Below are positions 1 through 7,007 of a stretch of 64,000 nucleotides of DNA, in pieces (the stretch's first letter is position 1; every line of letters starts with the position of its first letter). The translations under genes were made by a program, and so were the position numbers. Under the pieces are notes generated by a model that did no database searches, was not told the origin of the DNA, and was given only the letters and a program-made list of their open reading frames with translations. Source of the DNA: JAUYQR01 sp050632395 (GTDB lineage: Bacteria; Pseudomonadota; Alphaproteobacteria; Rhodobacterales; Rhodobacteraceae); NCBI RefSeq assembly GCF_050632395.1, contig NZ_CP192600.1:558001-622000 (forward strand), written 5' to 3'.

Positions 1-483
1 CATGATGGTGCCGTTGTCCATCAGGTACATCCAGTCGATCACGTCAAGCTCGTGTCCGCCGGCTTCGGGCGTTAGCTTGATGCGGTATTGCAGCACCACG
101 GCGGAGCCTTCGGCGCGGCCGGTGCCGGTGCCGACGACATCGGGCGCGGTGGCTGCGATGCTGCCGTCGTTGCCAAGGCGCATGGTCCAGGCGCGGTCTT
201 GGACGGTGCCGCTGTCGTATCGGAAGGTCTCAGCCAGGGTCCCGGTGTTGCCATCCCATGTGCCGTGCATGTCGGCCACGAAGCGCGAGGTCACGCGGCC
301 TGTGGGGCCGTAGATCACGCCTTCGCAGAGGATCGGGCCGGAGAGGTGGTGGCGGAGATCGAACTGCGGACCCTTTGAGTAATCGGCGGGGCGCTGGGCG
401 GGGAAGGCGGCATAGCGGCCACGCAGGATCACCGCAGCGAGGGTGAGGAGGGCACCGGTCAGGATGGCAGCGAGGATCGTCAT
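1..483 (-). CDS. DUF3833 family protein (3' end outside window)
   Basis: Minus-strand reading frame starting at ATG 483 and running off the left edge, with 161 codons visible. The start MTILAAILTGALLTLAAVIL is a hydrophobic N-terminal anchor. A lipocalin-like, strand-rich region follows, with the motifs FDLRHHLSGP, GRVTSRF and DGTVQDR-type turns that I associate with DUF3833. The start codon overlaps the stop of the upstream MFS gene (ATGA), so it is the fourth gene of the operon that begins at the FAD oxidoreductase. The biochemical role is unknown. Its place beside rpoE-chrR suggests a membrane or lipid function in the singlet-oxygen response. No SD needs to be invoked because translation is probably coupled. 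Confidence 0.75.
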   Translation of the reverse strand, partial: MTILAAILTGALLTLAAVILRGRYAAFPAQRPADYSKGPQFDLRHHLSGPILCEGVIYGPTGRVTSRFVADMHGTWDGNTGTLAETFRYDSGTVQDRAWTMRLGNDGSIAATAPDVVGTGTGRAEGSAVVLQYRIKLTPEAGGHELDVIDWMYLMDNGTIM

Positions 484-1742
484 GGGGTGGTGCCTTCGAT
501 GGGGTCCGGGACGGGTGTCCGGGCGAGGAGCGTGATTGCCATGAGCTTCAATACGCAAGGAAGCGCTGCGTAGATCAATGTGAGGGTGAAAAGCGCGGAT
601 TCTGTGTTGGTAGCACCGGGCGTGAAGCCTGCGCGGTCGAGCGCCGGGAGGATGGTTGCGGCGGCGAGGGCGAGGGAGAGTTTGGAGACGAAGGACCAGA
701 GGCCGAAGGCGGCGGCCTCGCCGCCCTGGCCGATCTGTGCGAGGCGCCGGGCGAAGATGGCGGGCAGAAGGGTGAGGTCGGCGCCGAGGGCTGCCCCGGA
801 GGCGGCGCAGATGATGGCGAAGGCGACGGTGTCGCCGGTGGAGAGGGTGGCCGTCCAGAGGAAAGCTGCGATCGCGAGCGACATGGCCGCGAGGAGGGTG
901 CGCTTGGCGCCGTGGCGTTGGGCGAGGCGGCTCCAGACCGGGGTGGAGGCGGCGGCCGAGAGGAAGAAGAGGAGGAGGAGCGGGCCTTCGAGGCCGGGGG
1001 CGGCAAGGCGGCTTTCGACGAAGAAGAGGAAGAGGGTGGAGGTGACGGCAACGGGGGAGGCGTTCAGGAGGGCGATGAGAAGAAGGCGCCGGGCGAGTGG
1101 GTCGGACAGCGCGGGGCGGAAGAGGGCGAGGGGGTTGGTGGTGGGGAGGGGCGCGCCCATGCCCCAGTTGCCGCGCATGGCGAGGGTGGCCACTATGGCA
1201 AGCGCGGTGAAGAGAACGGCGAAGAGGGCGAAGGGGGAGGAGGTGAGGCCGGCGAGCGCCACGGGGGCGACGGCGGCGAGGCAAACGCCAAGGAGCGAGC
1301 CGCCCTCGCGCCAGCCGGCAAGGCGGATGTGGCCTTGCGGGCCGAGGGTGGCGGCCTTGGCCACGCCTTCGGCGTAAAAGCAGATGGTGAGGAAGGAGAA
1401 GGCGGAGAAGAGGCCGGTGAGCGTGAGGGCGAACCACAGGAGCGGGGCGATGGGTGGGGCGACGGCGAAGAGGCCGAGCATGGAGAGCGCCATGATGGCG
1501 GTGGCGATGGCGACCCAGAGGGCGCGGCTTTTGCGGCCCGTTTCGGCCAGCCAGCCGAGGACCGGGTCTTGCACCACGTCGAAAAGGCGCAGGAGCGCGA
1601 GGGTCACCCCAAGGGCGGCGAGCGAGACGCCGTAGCTGTCGACGTAGAACTTTGGCGCGTGGATGTAGATCGGCAGGCCGGCGGCGGCGATCAGCGCCGC
1701 GAAGAGCGACCAGGCCGGCAGGCCAGCGGCGCGGGTGGTCAT
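480..1742 (-). CDS. MFS transporter, GPH/MelB-like
   Basis: The protein has 420 residues with about 12 hydrophobic segments, the usual MFS length. After the first helix comes LRLFDVVQDPVLGWLAE, the D-x3-DP pattern of the glycoside-pentoside-hexuronide (MelB-like, MFS_2) branch, where the aspartates bind the coupling cation. It sits in the inner membrane. The start overlaps the stop of the DUF1365 gene and its stop overlaps the DUF3833 start, so it is mid-operon. The substrate cannot be read from the sequence. The neighbourhood (amine-oxidase-like FAD enzyme, DUF1365, DUF3833, σE) suggests lipid or lipid-derived cargo rather than sugar, which is inference only. Confidence 0.85.
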   Translation of the reverse strand: MTTRAAGLPAWSLFAALIAAAGLPIYIHAPKFYVDSYGVSLAALGVTLALLRLFDVVQDPVLGWLAETGRKSRALWVAIATAIMALSMLGLFAVAPPIAPLLWFALTLTGLFSAFSFLTICFYAEGVAKAATLGPQGHIRLAGWREGGSLLGVCLAAVAPVALAGLTSSPFALFAVLFTALAIVATLAMRGNWGMGAPLPTTNPLALFRPALSDPLARRLLLIALLNASPVAVTSTLFLFFVESRLAAPGLEGPLLLLFFLSAAASTPVWSRLAQRHGAKRTLLAAMSLAIAAFLWTATLSTGDTVAFAIICAASGAALGADLTLLPAIFARRLAQIGQGGEAAAFGLWSFVSKLSLALAAATILPALDRAGFTPGATNTESALFTLTLIYAALPCVLKLMAITLLARTPVPDPIEGTTP

Positions 1743-2491
1743 CGGGTGACGTCTTCGGGCGGGGGAAGCGGGCGGTTGTGGAACTTGACCCGCTTCAGCG
1801 CCAGTTTCAGCGCCTGCCAGTGGATCAGTGCCAGTACCCGGCGCGAGCCGAACGGGCGGCGGAGGCAGGTGGCGAGGATGCCTGCGGTGGTCAGGGGGGT
1901 GCGCGGGCCGGTCAGGTTGGTGAACAGGCCGCCCGACTGGGTGGTGTAGTCGATCCAGATGCCGATACGGTCGGCGCGGATGTCAAAACGGAAGACATAG
2001 GCGCCTTCGACGGGCTGGAACGGCGAGACGTGGAAGATCTTGCGGGCGCGGATGGTATCTTCGCGGGTGATCGGCGCGCGGTCATCGCGGTGGCAGAGGT
2101 AAGAGTGGCGGTCACCATAGGTGTTCGTCACCTCGGCAATCGCGGCGCGGAGGTGGCCGAGGTGATCGTAGCAAAGCCAGAAGCTGACCGGGTTGAAGAC
2201 GTGACCCATGACGCGCGGCTGGGCGAGCAGGAGGATGCGGTGGTCGCCGGCAAGCCCGTGTTCGGCCAGCACCTCGCGCACCCAAGCGGTGCCCCGGCCC
2301 TGACCGGGCGTGCCGCCGTGATCGGCGTCATGCACCGAAAAGAGGTTGCGGGCGTTGCGGGAAAAGAGGCGCGGGCCTTTCGAGCGGTCTGGGTCCAGCA
2401 GGACGTAATCGACAGAGTAGCGGAAGGCGTTCTGCACGGCGCCCTTGCGACCATGAAATGTCTCGCCGCTGATCCGTTCTACTTGCATCAT
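1739..2491 (-). CDS. DUF1365 family protein
   Basis: The start is taken at ATG 2491, which overlaps the TGA of the FAD oxidoreductase, giving 250 residues. The longer frame to 2581 adds an arginine-rich stretch that is only antisense noise. DUF1365 features are the FRYSVDYVLLDPDRS opening, VMGHVFNPVSFWLCYD and the C-terminal DYTTQSGGLFTNLTG region. The family is uncharacterised but is nearly always encoded beside a FAD-dependent amine-oxidase-like protein and often a cyclopropane-fatty-acid synthase-like enzyme. In Rhodobacter sphaeroides a cluster of this type belongs to the σE (RpoE) regulon. A role in making or modifying membrane fatty acids under singlet oxygen is likely but inferred. Confidence 0.85.
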   Translation of the reverse strand: MMQVERISGETFHGRKGAVQNAFRYSVDYVLLDPDRSKGPRLFSRNARNLFSVHDADHGGTPGQGRGTAWVREVLAEHGLAGDHRILLLAQPRVMGHVFNPVSFWLCYDHLGHLRAAIAEVTNTYGDRHSYLCHRDDRAPITREDTIRARKIFHVSPFQPVEGAYVFRFDIRADRIGIWIDYTTQSGGLFTNLTGPRTPLTTAGILATCLRRPFGSRRVLALIHWQALKLALKRVKFHNRPLPPPEDVTR

Positions 2492-3780
2492 GCGGCCTGA
2501 AGCATCGGCAGGCGGCCCATCGCCTCGACCACGTCGACGGCGGAGGCGAAGCCGTCTTCGTGAAAGCCATTGCGCATCCACGCGCCGCAGAACCAGGTGG
2601 AGTGGCTGCCGTTCATCGCGCGGATCGTGTCTTGTGCGGCGAGGGCCGCCACGTCGAATACCGGGTGGTGGAAGGTGGTCACGTCATGGATCAGACGGTC
2701 GTCGATGGCGCGGTTGGTGTTGAGGGTGACGAACAGGGGGTCGTCCTGCGGGATCGGTTGCAGCGAATTCATCCAGTATGTCAGGTCGATTTTGTTGCCG
2801 GCGCCGCCCTTGGGTTCGACGTAGGACCACGACGACCAGACCTTGCGGGATTTCGGCATCAGCGAGGTGTCGGAATGAAGGATTGCCTCGTTCGGCTGGT
2901 AGCGCACGGCGGACAGCGCGGCGGTCTCGGCCGGGGTGGGGTCGGCCAGAAGGCGCAGCGTCTGGTCGGAATGGGTGGCGAAGATCACGTCGTCGAATAG
3001 TTCCCACTCGCCACCGATGGCGCGGACGAGGACGGAGCCTGCCTCACGCTTGACCGCCGCGATGGGCGAGGCGAGGCGGATGTCGACGCCTTGGGACTGC
3101 ATCGCGGTTTGCAGGCGGTTGACATACTGGATGGAGCCGCCCTTGACGGTATACCACTGGTGCTGGCCTTCGTAGCCTAGGAGCGCATGGTTGCGGAAGA
3201 AGCGCACCAGGGCCTGCGCCGGGAAATCGAGGATGCCCGCAGTGGGGGTGGACCAGATCGCGCCAGAGAAGGGCGTGATGTAATGGTCGCGGAAGTAGGA
3301 CCCGGTGCCGAGGGTTGCCAGAAGCTCGCGGATCGTCATGGCGGGGTCGGTGGCGACGCGTTCGGCATGTTTGTTGAAGTGCAGGATGTCGCGGATCATG
3401 CGCAGGAAGCGCGGGTTGGCAGCGTTGCGGCGCTGGGCGAAGATCGCGTCAAGCGAGGCGAGGCCGTATTCGACGCGACCCCCGTCGATCGAGGCGCCGA
3501 ACGACATCGAGCTTTCGGTGACGGGCACGTCGAGTTTTTCGAACAGGCGGACGAGGTGGGGGTAGTTCACCCGGTTGAAAACGATGAAGCCGGTGTCGAC
3601 CGGCTGTTCGCCGCGCTTGCCTGCGAGAACCGTGCGGGCGTGGCCGCCAAGGCGACCTTCGGCCTCGAACAGCACGACGGAATTGGTGTCGGCCAGCATG
3701 TGCGCGGCCGCCATGCCGGATATGCCCCCCCCGATAACGGCGATGCGGCGACGGGCGTTACCCGGAGTTTCAAACGGCAT
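2488..3780 (-). CDS. FAD/NAD(P)-binding amine oxidase-like oxidoreductase
   Basis: The start is ATG 3780 (430 residues), with AGGGAA 9 bases upstream; longer frames run through the promoter. Residues about 12-40 hold the Rossmann dinucleotide motif VIGGGISGMAAA followed by the acidic EAEGRLGGHA, typical of amine-oxidase/phytoene-desaturase-like flavoproteins. PVDTGFIVFN and the C-terminal WFCGAWMRNGFHEDGFASA match the family that co-occurs with DUF1365. It is the first gene of the minus-strand operon 3780 to <1. A σE-type promoter lies immediately upstream (3810-3838), divergent from rpoE. The likely substrate is a membrane lipid acyl chain or isoprenoid, which is inferred from context. Confidence 0.88.
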   Translation of the reverse strand: MPFETPGNARRRIAVIGGGISGMAAAHMLADTNSVVLFEAEGRLGGHARTVLAGKRGEQPVDTGFIVFNRVNYPHLVRLFEKLDVPVTESSMSFGASIDGGRVEYGLASLDAIFAQRRNAANPRFLRMIRDILHFNKHAERVATDPAMTIRELLATLGTGSYFRDHYITPFSGAIWSTPTAGILDFPAQALVRFFRNHALLGYEGQHQWYTVKGGSIQYVNRLQTAMQSQGVDIRLASPIAAVKREAGSVLVRAIGGEWELFDDVIFATHSDQTLRLLADPTPAETAALSAVRYQPNEAILHSDTSLMPKSRKVWSSWSYVEPKGGAGNKIDLTYWMNSLQPIPQDDPLFVTLNTNRAIDDRLIHDVTTFHHPVFDVAALAAQDTIRAMNGSHSTWFCGAWMRNGFHEDGFASAVDVVEAMGRLPMLQAA

Positions 3781-3809
3781 GTGGCAGTGTTCCCTGAGTG
3801 CTTTTGACG

Positions 3810-3838
3810 TTTTACGGACAAAAGCCGTCACTGGATCA
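3810..3838 (-). promoter_or_regulatory. σE-type promoter for the FAD oxidoreductase operon
   Basis: On the minus strand TGATCC (3838-3833) is followed by a 17-base spacer and GTAAAA (3815-3810). TGATCC is the -35 element I know for Rhodobacter RpoE (ECF11) promoters. It lies 30 bases upstream of the ATG at 3780. Confidence 0.75.
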
Positions 3839-3903
3839 GGTGTAAAATATTTTTGACAGTCAAGGGTTGACACAGTGCGCTTGGCACCCAGTTTCCCGAA
3901 AAG

Positions 3904-3932
3904 TGATCCGGTGAACATCGTGGTGCGTAGAT
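3904..3932 (+). promoter_or_regulatory. σE-type autoregulatory promoter for rpoE-chrR
   Basis: TGATCC (3904-3909), a 17-base spacer, then GTAGAT (3927-3932). It has the same -35 box and spacing as the divergent promoter at 3810-3838. The predicted transcript begins near 3939, which rules out the upstream in-frame GTG at 3875 as the rpoE start. Confidence 0.72.
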
Positions 3933-3964
3933 TTGCCATGATGTTTGATGCAAGCCAAGACGTT

Positions 3965-4576
3965 ATGGTACAGGAAGCCGCTGAGCCGCAACCACCTGTT
4001 GTGGGAAAGCTGCGCCATGACAAGGGTTTGCGGGTGTCGAACGGAGACGAGACAGATTGGGCGGGCCTGATGATCCGGGTGCGCGACCATCAGGACAAGG
4101 CGGCTTTTGCCGCGTTGTTCAGGCACTTTGCCCCACGGGTGAAGGGCTTTTTGATGAAGTCGGGTGCCGGAGCGACGCTGGCCGAGGAATGTGCGCAGGA
4201 CGTGATGGCGACGCTTTGGCAAAAAGCGCATCTATTCGACCCGGCGCGGGCAAGCGTGGCGACATGGGTGTTCACCATCGCCCGCAACCGGCGGATCGAC
4301 GCGCTGAGGAAGGCGCGTCGGCCTGAGCCGGAGGAATTGGACTGGGGACCGGAGCCCGAGCCTGATCAGGCCGAGGTGATGGAAACCCAGGAGGAGACGG
4401 AGCGGCTGGGCCGTGCGTTGGCGGGGTTGCCGGAACGGCAGCGGTCGCTGATCGAGCGGGCCTTCTACGGCGAGTTGTCGCACAGCGAGATTGCCGCAGA
4501 GACGGGGCTGCCTCTGGGAACGATAAAATCGCGCATCCGGCTGGCGCTGGACAAGCTGCGGCACGAGATGATGTGA
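3965..4576 (+). CDS. rpoE: RNA polymerase sigma factor RpoE (ECF11 type)
   Basis: ECF sigma factor with a σ2 region (FRHFAPRVKGFLMKSG to ATWVFTIARNRRID) and a σ4 helix-turn-helix (LSHSEIAAETGLPLGTIKSRI). It directs transcription of the singlet-oxygen response and is held inactive by ChrR, encoded immediately downstream. The start is uncertain. ATG 3965 gives 203 residues. GTG 4034, preceded by AAGGG 8 bases upstream, gives 180 residues, closer to the usual length. Starts before about 3939 lie inside the predicted promoter. The promoter at 3904-3932 carries the σE -35 box, so autoregulation is expected. Confidence 0.93.
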   Translation: MVQEAAEPQPPVVGKLRHDKGLRVSNGDETDWAGLMIRVRDHQDKAAFAALFRHFAPRVKGFLMKSGAGATLAEECAQDVMATLWQKAHLFDPARASVATWVFTIARNRRIDALRKARRPEPEELDWGPEPEPDQAEVMETQEETERLGRALAGLPERQRSLIERAFYGELSHSEIAAETGLPLGTIKSRIRLALDKLRHEMM

Positions 4577-4590
4577 AGGACGAAGTGAAC

Positions 4591-5235
4591 ATGACGATAC
4601 GTCACCATTTGTCGGACCAGCTGCTGATGGGCTATGCGGCCGGACAGCTGCCCGAGGCGTTCAACCTTGTGGTCGCGACGCATGTGTCGCTGTGCGACGA
4701 ATGCCGGGCGCGGCTGGCGTCCTATGACACGCTGGGCGGGGCCTTGATCGAGGATCAGGGCAACGTCGAGATGGCAGAGGCGGCGCTGGAGGCGGTGATG
4801 GCGCGGATCGAGGGGATGCCGCAGGCAACCCAGCGCGCGCCGATGCAGGCCTCGGGGATCTTTCCGGCACCGTTGGCCGATTATGTCGGCGGTGATCTGA
4901 GCGCGGTGAAGTGGCGGTCGATCGGTATGGGCGTGAAGCAGGCGATCCTGCCGACCGGAAATGATGCCTCGGCGCGGCTTTTGTACATTCCCGCCGGGGT
5001 CGCGGTGCCGGACCACGGTCACCGGGGGATGGAGTTGACGCTGGTGTTGCAGGGCGCATTTGCCGATGCCAACGACCGGTTCGACCGGGGTGATCTGGAG
5101 ATTGCCGACGAGAACCTTGAGCATACGCCGGTGGCGATGGCGGGGCAGGACTGCATCTGTCTTGCGGCGACTGATGCGCCCTTGCGGTTCCGCAAGTTCC
5201 TGCCGCGCCTGGCGCAGCCGCTGTTCAGGATCTGA
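4591..5235 (+). CDS. chrR: Anti-sigma factor ChrR (zinc-binding, cupin)
   Basis: The start is ATG 4591, preceded by AAGGA 10 bases upstream; the GTG at 4573 is a possible but weaker start. With this start the zinc ligands fall at H6, H31, C35 and C38 (HVSLCDEC), the same numbers as in R. sphaeroides ChrR. The C-terminal cupin metal ligands H142, H144, E148 and H178 are shifted by one. The N-terminal domain binds and silences RpoE; the cupin domain is needed for the singlet-oxygen signal. It is co-transcribed with rpoE with a 14-base gap. Dispersed repeat copy 1 follows the gene. Confidence 0.95.
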   Translation: MTIRHHLSDQLLMGYAAGQLPEAFNLVVATHVSLCDECRARLASYDTLGGALIEDQGNVEMAEAALEAVMARIEGMPQATQRAPMQASGIFPAPLADYVGGDLSAVKWRSIGMGVKQAILPTGNDASARLLYIPAGVAVPDHGHRGMELTLVLQGAFADANDRFDRGDLEIADENLEHTPVAMAGQDCICLAATDAPLRFRKFLPRLAQPLFRI

Positions 5236-5258
5236 TCGGCGCGGATTTGGCCGACCGC

Positions 5259-5312
5259 CGGAGGGTTTCACGCCCTCCGTACTTCCCGTGGGATATTCTT
5301 CCAAAGAGGAAG
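5259..5312 (+). repeat. Dispersed hairpin repeat, copy 1
   Basis: Inverted repeat CGGAGGG (5259-5265) / CCCTCCG (5273-5279), followed by a tail containing GGGATATT (5290-5297) and AAGAGGAAGG (5303-5312). The same layout recurs at 44289-44340 and 46684-46733. It lies just after chrR, pointing with transcription. There is no U-tract, so it is not a standard intrinsic terminator. Confidence 0.65.
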
Positions 5313-5319
5313 GCGGATT

Positions 5320-5850
5320 TTAATCAAATTGTTTGGGTACGCCTTGCAGTTGAACTGCAAGGAAGCGCCCGCTGACCTTGGCGATCCCCGCCAGCATGAC
5401 GAGGTCGTGCGGGTGAAGCGGCGTGTCGTTCACCCGGGCATCCGACAGGGCGAAGAGGGCCCAGTGACCGTCTGGCAGGGTTTCGGGTGCGTGGGTCACG
5501 CGCACAGCGGGGCGCGGCAGGTGGCGCGCGGTCATCACGTTGAAATCTTCGGACGGCGCTGTGACGTTGCTGGCGGTGATGGGGATGTCGCCGGGGAAGG
5601 CGACGGGATTGAGCGGGCTGGCGTGCAGGGTGAGGTTTTCGCCGGAGAGGGTGAAGCCCGGGCCGGTGAGGACGGTTAGGTTGCGTTCGATGCCGGGGAA
5701 CAGGGAAAACGGGCCATTTTCGCTGACCGTGGCCATCGAGAGGCGGAGGATCAGGTGGCCGCTTTCTTCGAGACGGTAAAGTTCGGTGGTGGTGCCGCGA
5801 CCGTTGGCCCAAGGCTGGCGGCGATAGTCTGCGGGGGTAAGGTGGATCAT
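5320..5850 (-). CDS. HutD/Ves family cupin protein
   Basis: The protein has 176 residues. HutD-family marks are PWANGRGTTTELYR near the N-terminus, SENGPFSLFPGIERNLTVL (about 44-62), and EDFNVMTARH (about 102-111). HutD is a double-stranded beta-helix protein thought to limit histidine utilisation, but no hut genes are nearby. Ves-type paralogues occur in stress settings, so the hut role should not be assumed. The start overlaps the rmuC stop (ATGA), so it is the last gene of the mutL-rmuC-hutD unit. It is convergent with chrR. Confidence 0.82.
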   Translation of the reverse strand: MIHLTPADYRRQPWANGRGTTTELYRLEESGHLILRLSMATVSENGPFSLFPGIERNLTVLTGPGFTLSGENLTLHASPLNPVAFPGDIPITASNVTAPSEDFNVMTARHLPRPAVRVTHAPETLPDGHWALFALSDARVNDTPLHPHDLVMLAGIAKVSGRFLAVQLQGVPKQFD

Positions 5851-7007
5851 TCTGCGGCGCGCGGGGCGATCAAGGGGGCGGGGTCGTTCGGGGCGATTTC
5901 CTCGAAATCGAAGTTGTCGAGGCGGCGGGCGCGTTTGCCGGCCTTTTCGGACGACACCTTGATGTCTTCGATATCCTTCGCGGCTTGGCCGAAGTGGCGG
6001 TCAAGGCTTTCGACGCGGGTGCCGAGGCGGTCGACGTCGGCGTAAAGCAGCGCCAGTTCCTTGCGTATCGCACCGGCCTGTTCGCGCATCCGGGCGTCTT
6101 TCAGCACTGCGCGCATCGTGTTGAGCGTGGCCATGCAGGTGGTGGGCGAGACGATCCAGACCTTTACTGCAAAGCCTTCGCGCACGATTTCGGGGAAATT
6201 GGCGTGCAGTTCGGCATAGACCGCTTCGGAGGGAAGGAACATCAGCGCGCCGTCGGCGGTTTCGCCTTCGATGATGTATTTTTCCGATATCGCGCGGATG
6301 TGGGCGCGGACGGCGGTGCGCATCTGTTGTGCGGCCTCCACTACGCCGCGGGGGGTGTCGGCGCGACGGATGGCTTCATACGCTTCGAGCGGGAATTTCG
6401 CGTCGATGACGATGGGGCCGGGTGGATTTGGCAGGTGGATCAGGCAGTCGGCGCGGCGGCCGTTACTGAGGGTGGCCTGCATTGTGTAGGCGTCTTTCGG
6501 CAGCGCTTTTTGCACGATGTCGTGCAACTGGATTTCGCCGAAGGCGCCGCGGGTTTGTTTGTTGGACAGAATGTCTTGCAGGCTGAGAACGTTACCAGAC
6601 AGCTTTTCGATGTTGGCCTGCGCCTTGTCGATGGTTTCCAGTCGTTGTTGCAGTTCACCCAAGGACCGCGCGGTGCGGGTGGCGCTGCCGTGCAGGCTGT
6701 CACCCATCGCGCGCTGCACTTCTGCGAGGCGCTGTTCCACGACCTGCAGCATGGCGGTCTGGCTGACGGCCTGCGCTTCGGAGACGTGATGGAGGCCGCC
6801 CGCGAGGCGTTCCTGGCCGTCGCCCAATTGCTGGACGCGTTGGGCGAGCCAGCCGATTTCGCGCATCAGGGGTTCGGCGAGAGTCGAGGATTTGCGGGTG
6901 CTGCGCAGGATCATGACGAGGAAGGCGAGAAGCGTCAGCGCCACCGCGCCAAGGATCAGCGCCTCGGGGTCGTTCCATGCAAAGGTCTGGCCGAACAGAG
7001 TGATCAT
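5847..7007 (-). CDS. rmuC: DNA recombination protein RmuC
   Basis: The start is ATG 7007, overlapping the mutL TGA, giving 386 residues. A single N-terminal transmembrane helix (residues about 13-32) is followed by a long coiled coil. The RmuC domain follows, with GAFGEIQLHDIVQKALP, IVIDAKFPLEAYEAI, DGALMFLPSEAVYAELH and the IVSPTTCMATLNTMRAVLKD block. RmuC limits inversions and gene rearrangement at repeats and has a nuclease-like fold; the exact activity is unclear. Coupling to mutL suggests shared expression of DNA maintenance functions. Confidence 0.92.
   Translation of the reverse strand: MITLFGQTFAWNDPEALILGAVALTLLAFLVMILRSTRKSSTLAEPLMREIGWLAQRVQQLGDGQERLAGGLHHVSEAQAVSQTAMLQVVEQRLAEVQRAMGDSLHGSATRTARSLGELQQRLETIDKAQANIEKLSGNVLSLQDILSNKQTRGAFGEIQLHDIVQKALPKDAYTMQATLSNGRRADCLIHLPNPPGPIVIDAKFPLEAYEAIRRADTPRGVVEAAQQMRTAVRAHIRAISEKYIIEGETADGALMFLPSEAVYAELHANFPEIVREGFAVKVWIVSPTTCMATLNTMRAVLKDARMREQAGAIRKELALLYADVDRLGTRVESLDRHFGQAAKDIEDIKVSSEKAGKRARRLDNFDFEEIAPNDPAPLIAPRAAE

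Noticed and set aside
912..1949. 345-codon Glu/Gly-rich plus-strand frame
   Set aside because: Antisense of the MFS and DUF1365 genes; mirrors their hydrophobic codons.
5259..5312. Repeat copy 1 as an intrinsic terminator
   Set aside because: The hairpin is not followed by a U-tract, and the same unit recurs within an operon at 46684-46733 where termination would cut off the ATPase gene.
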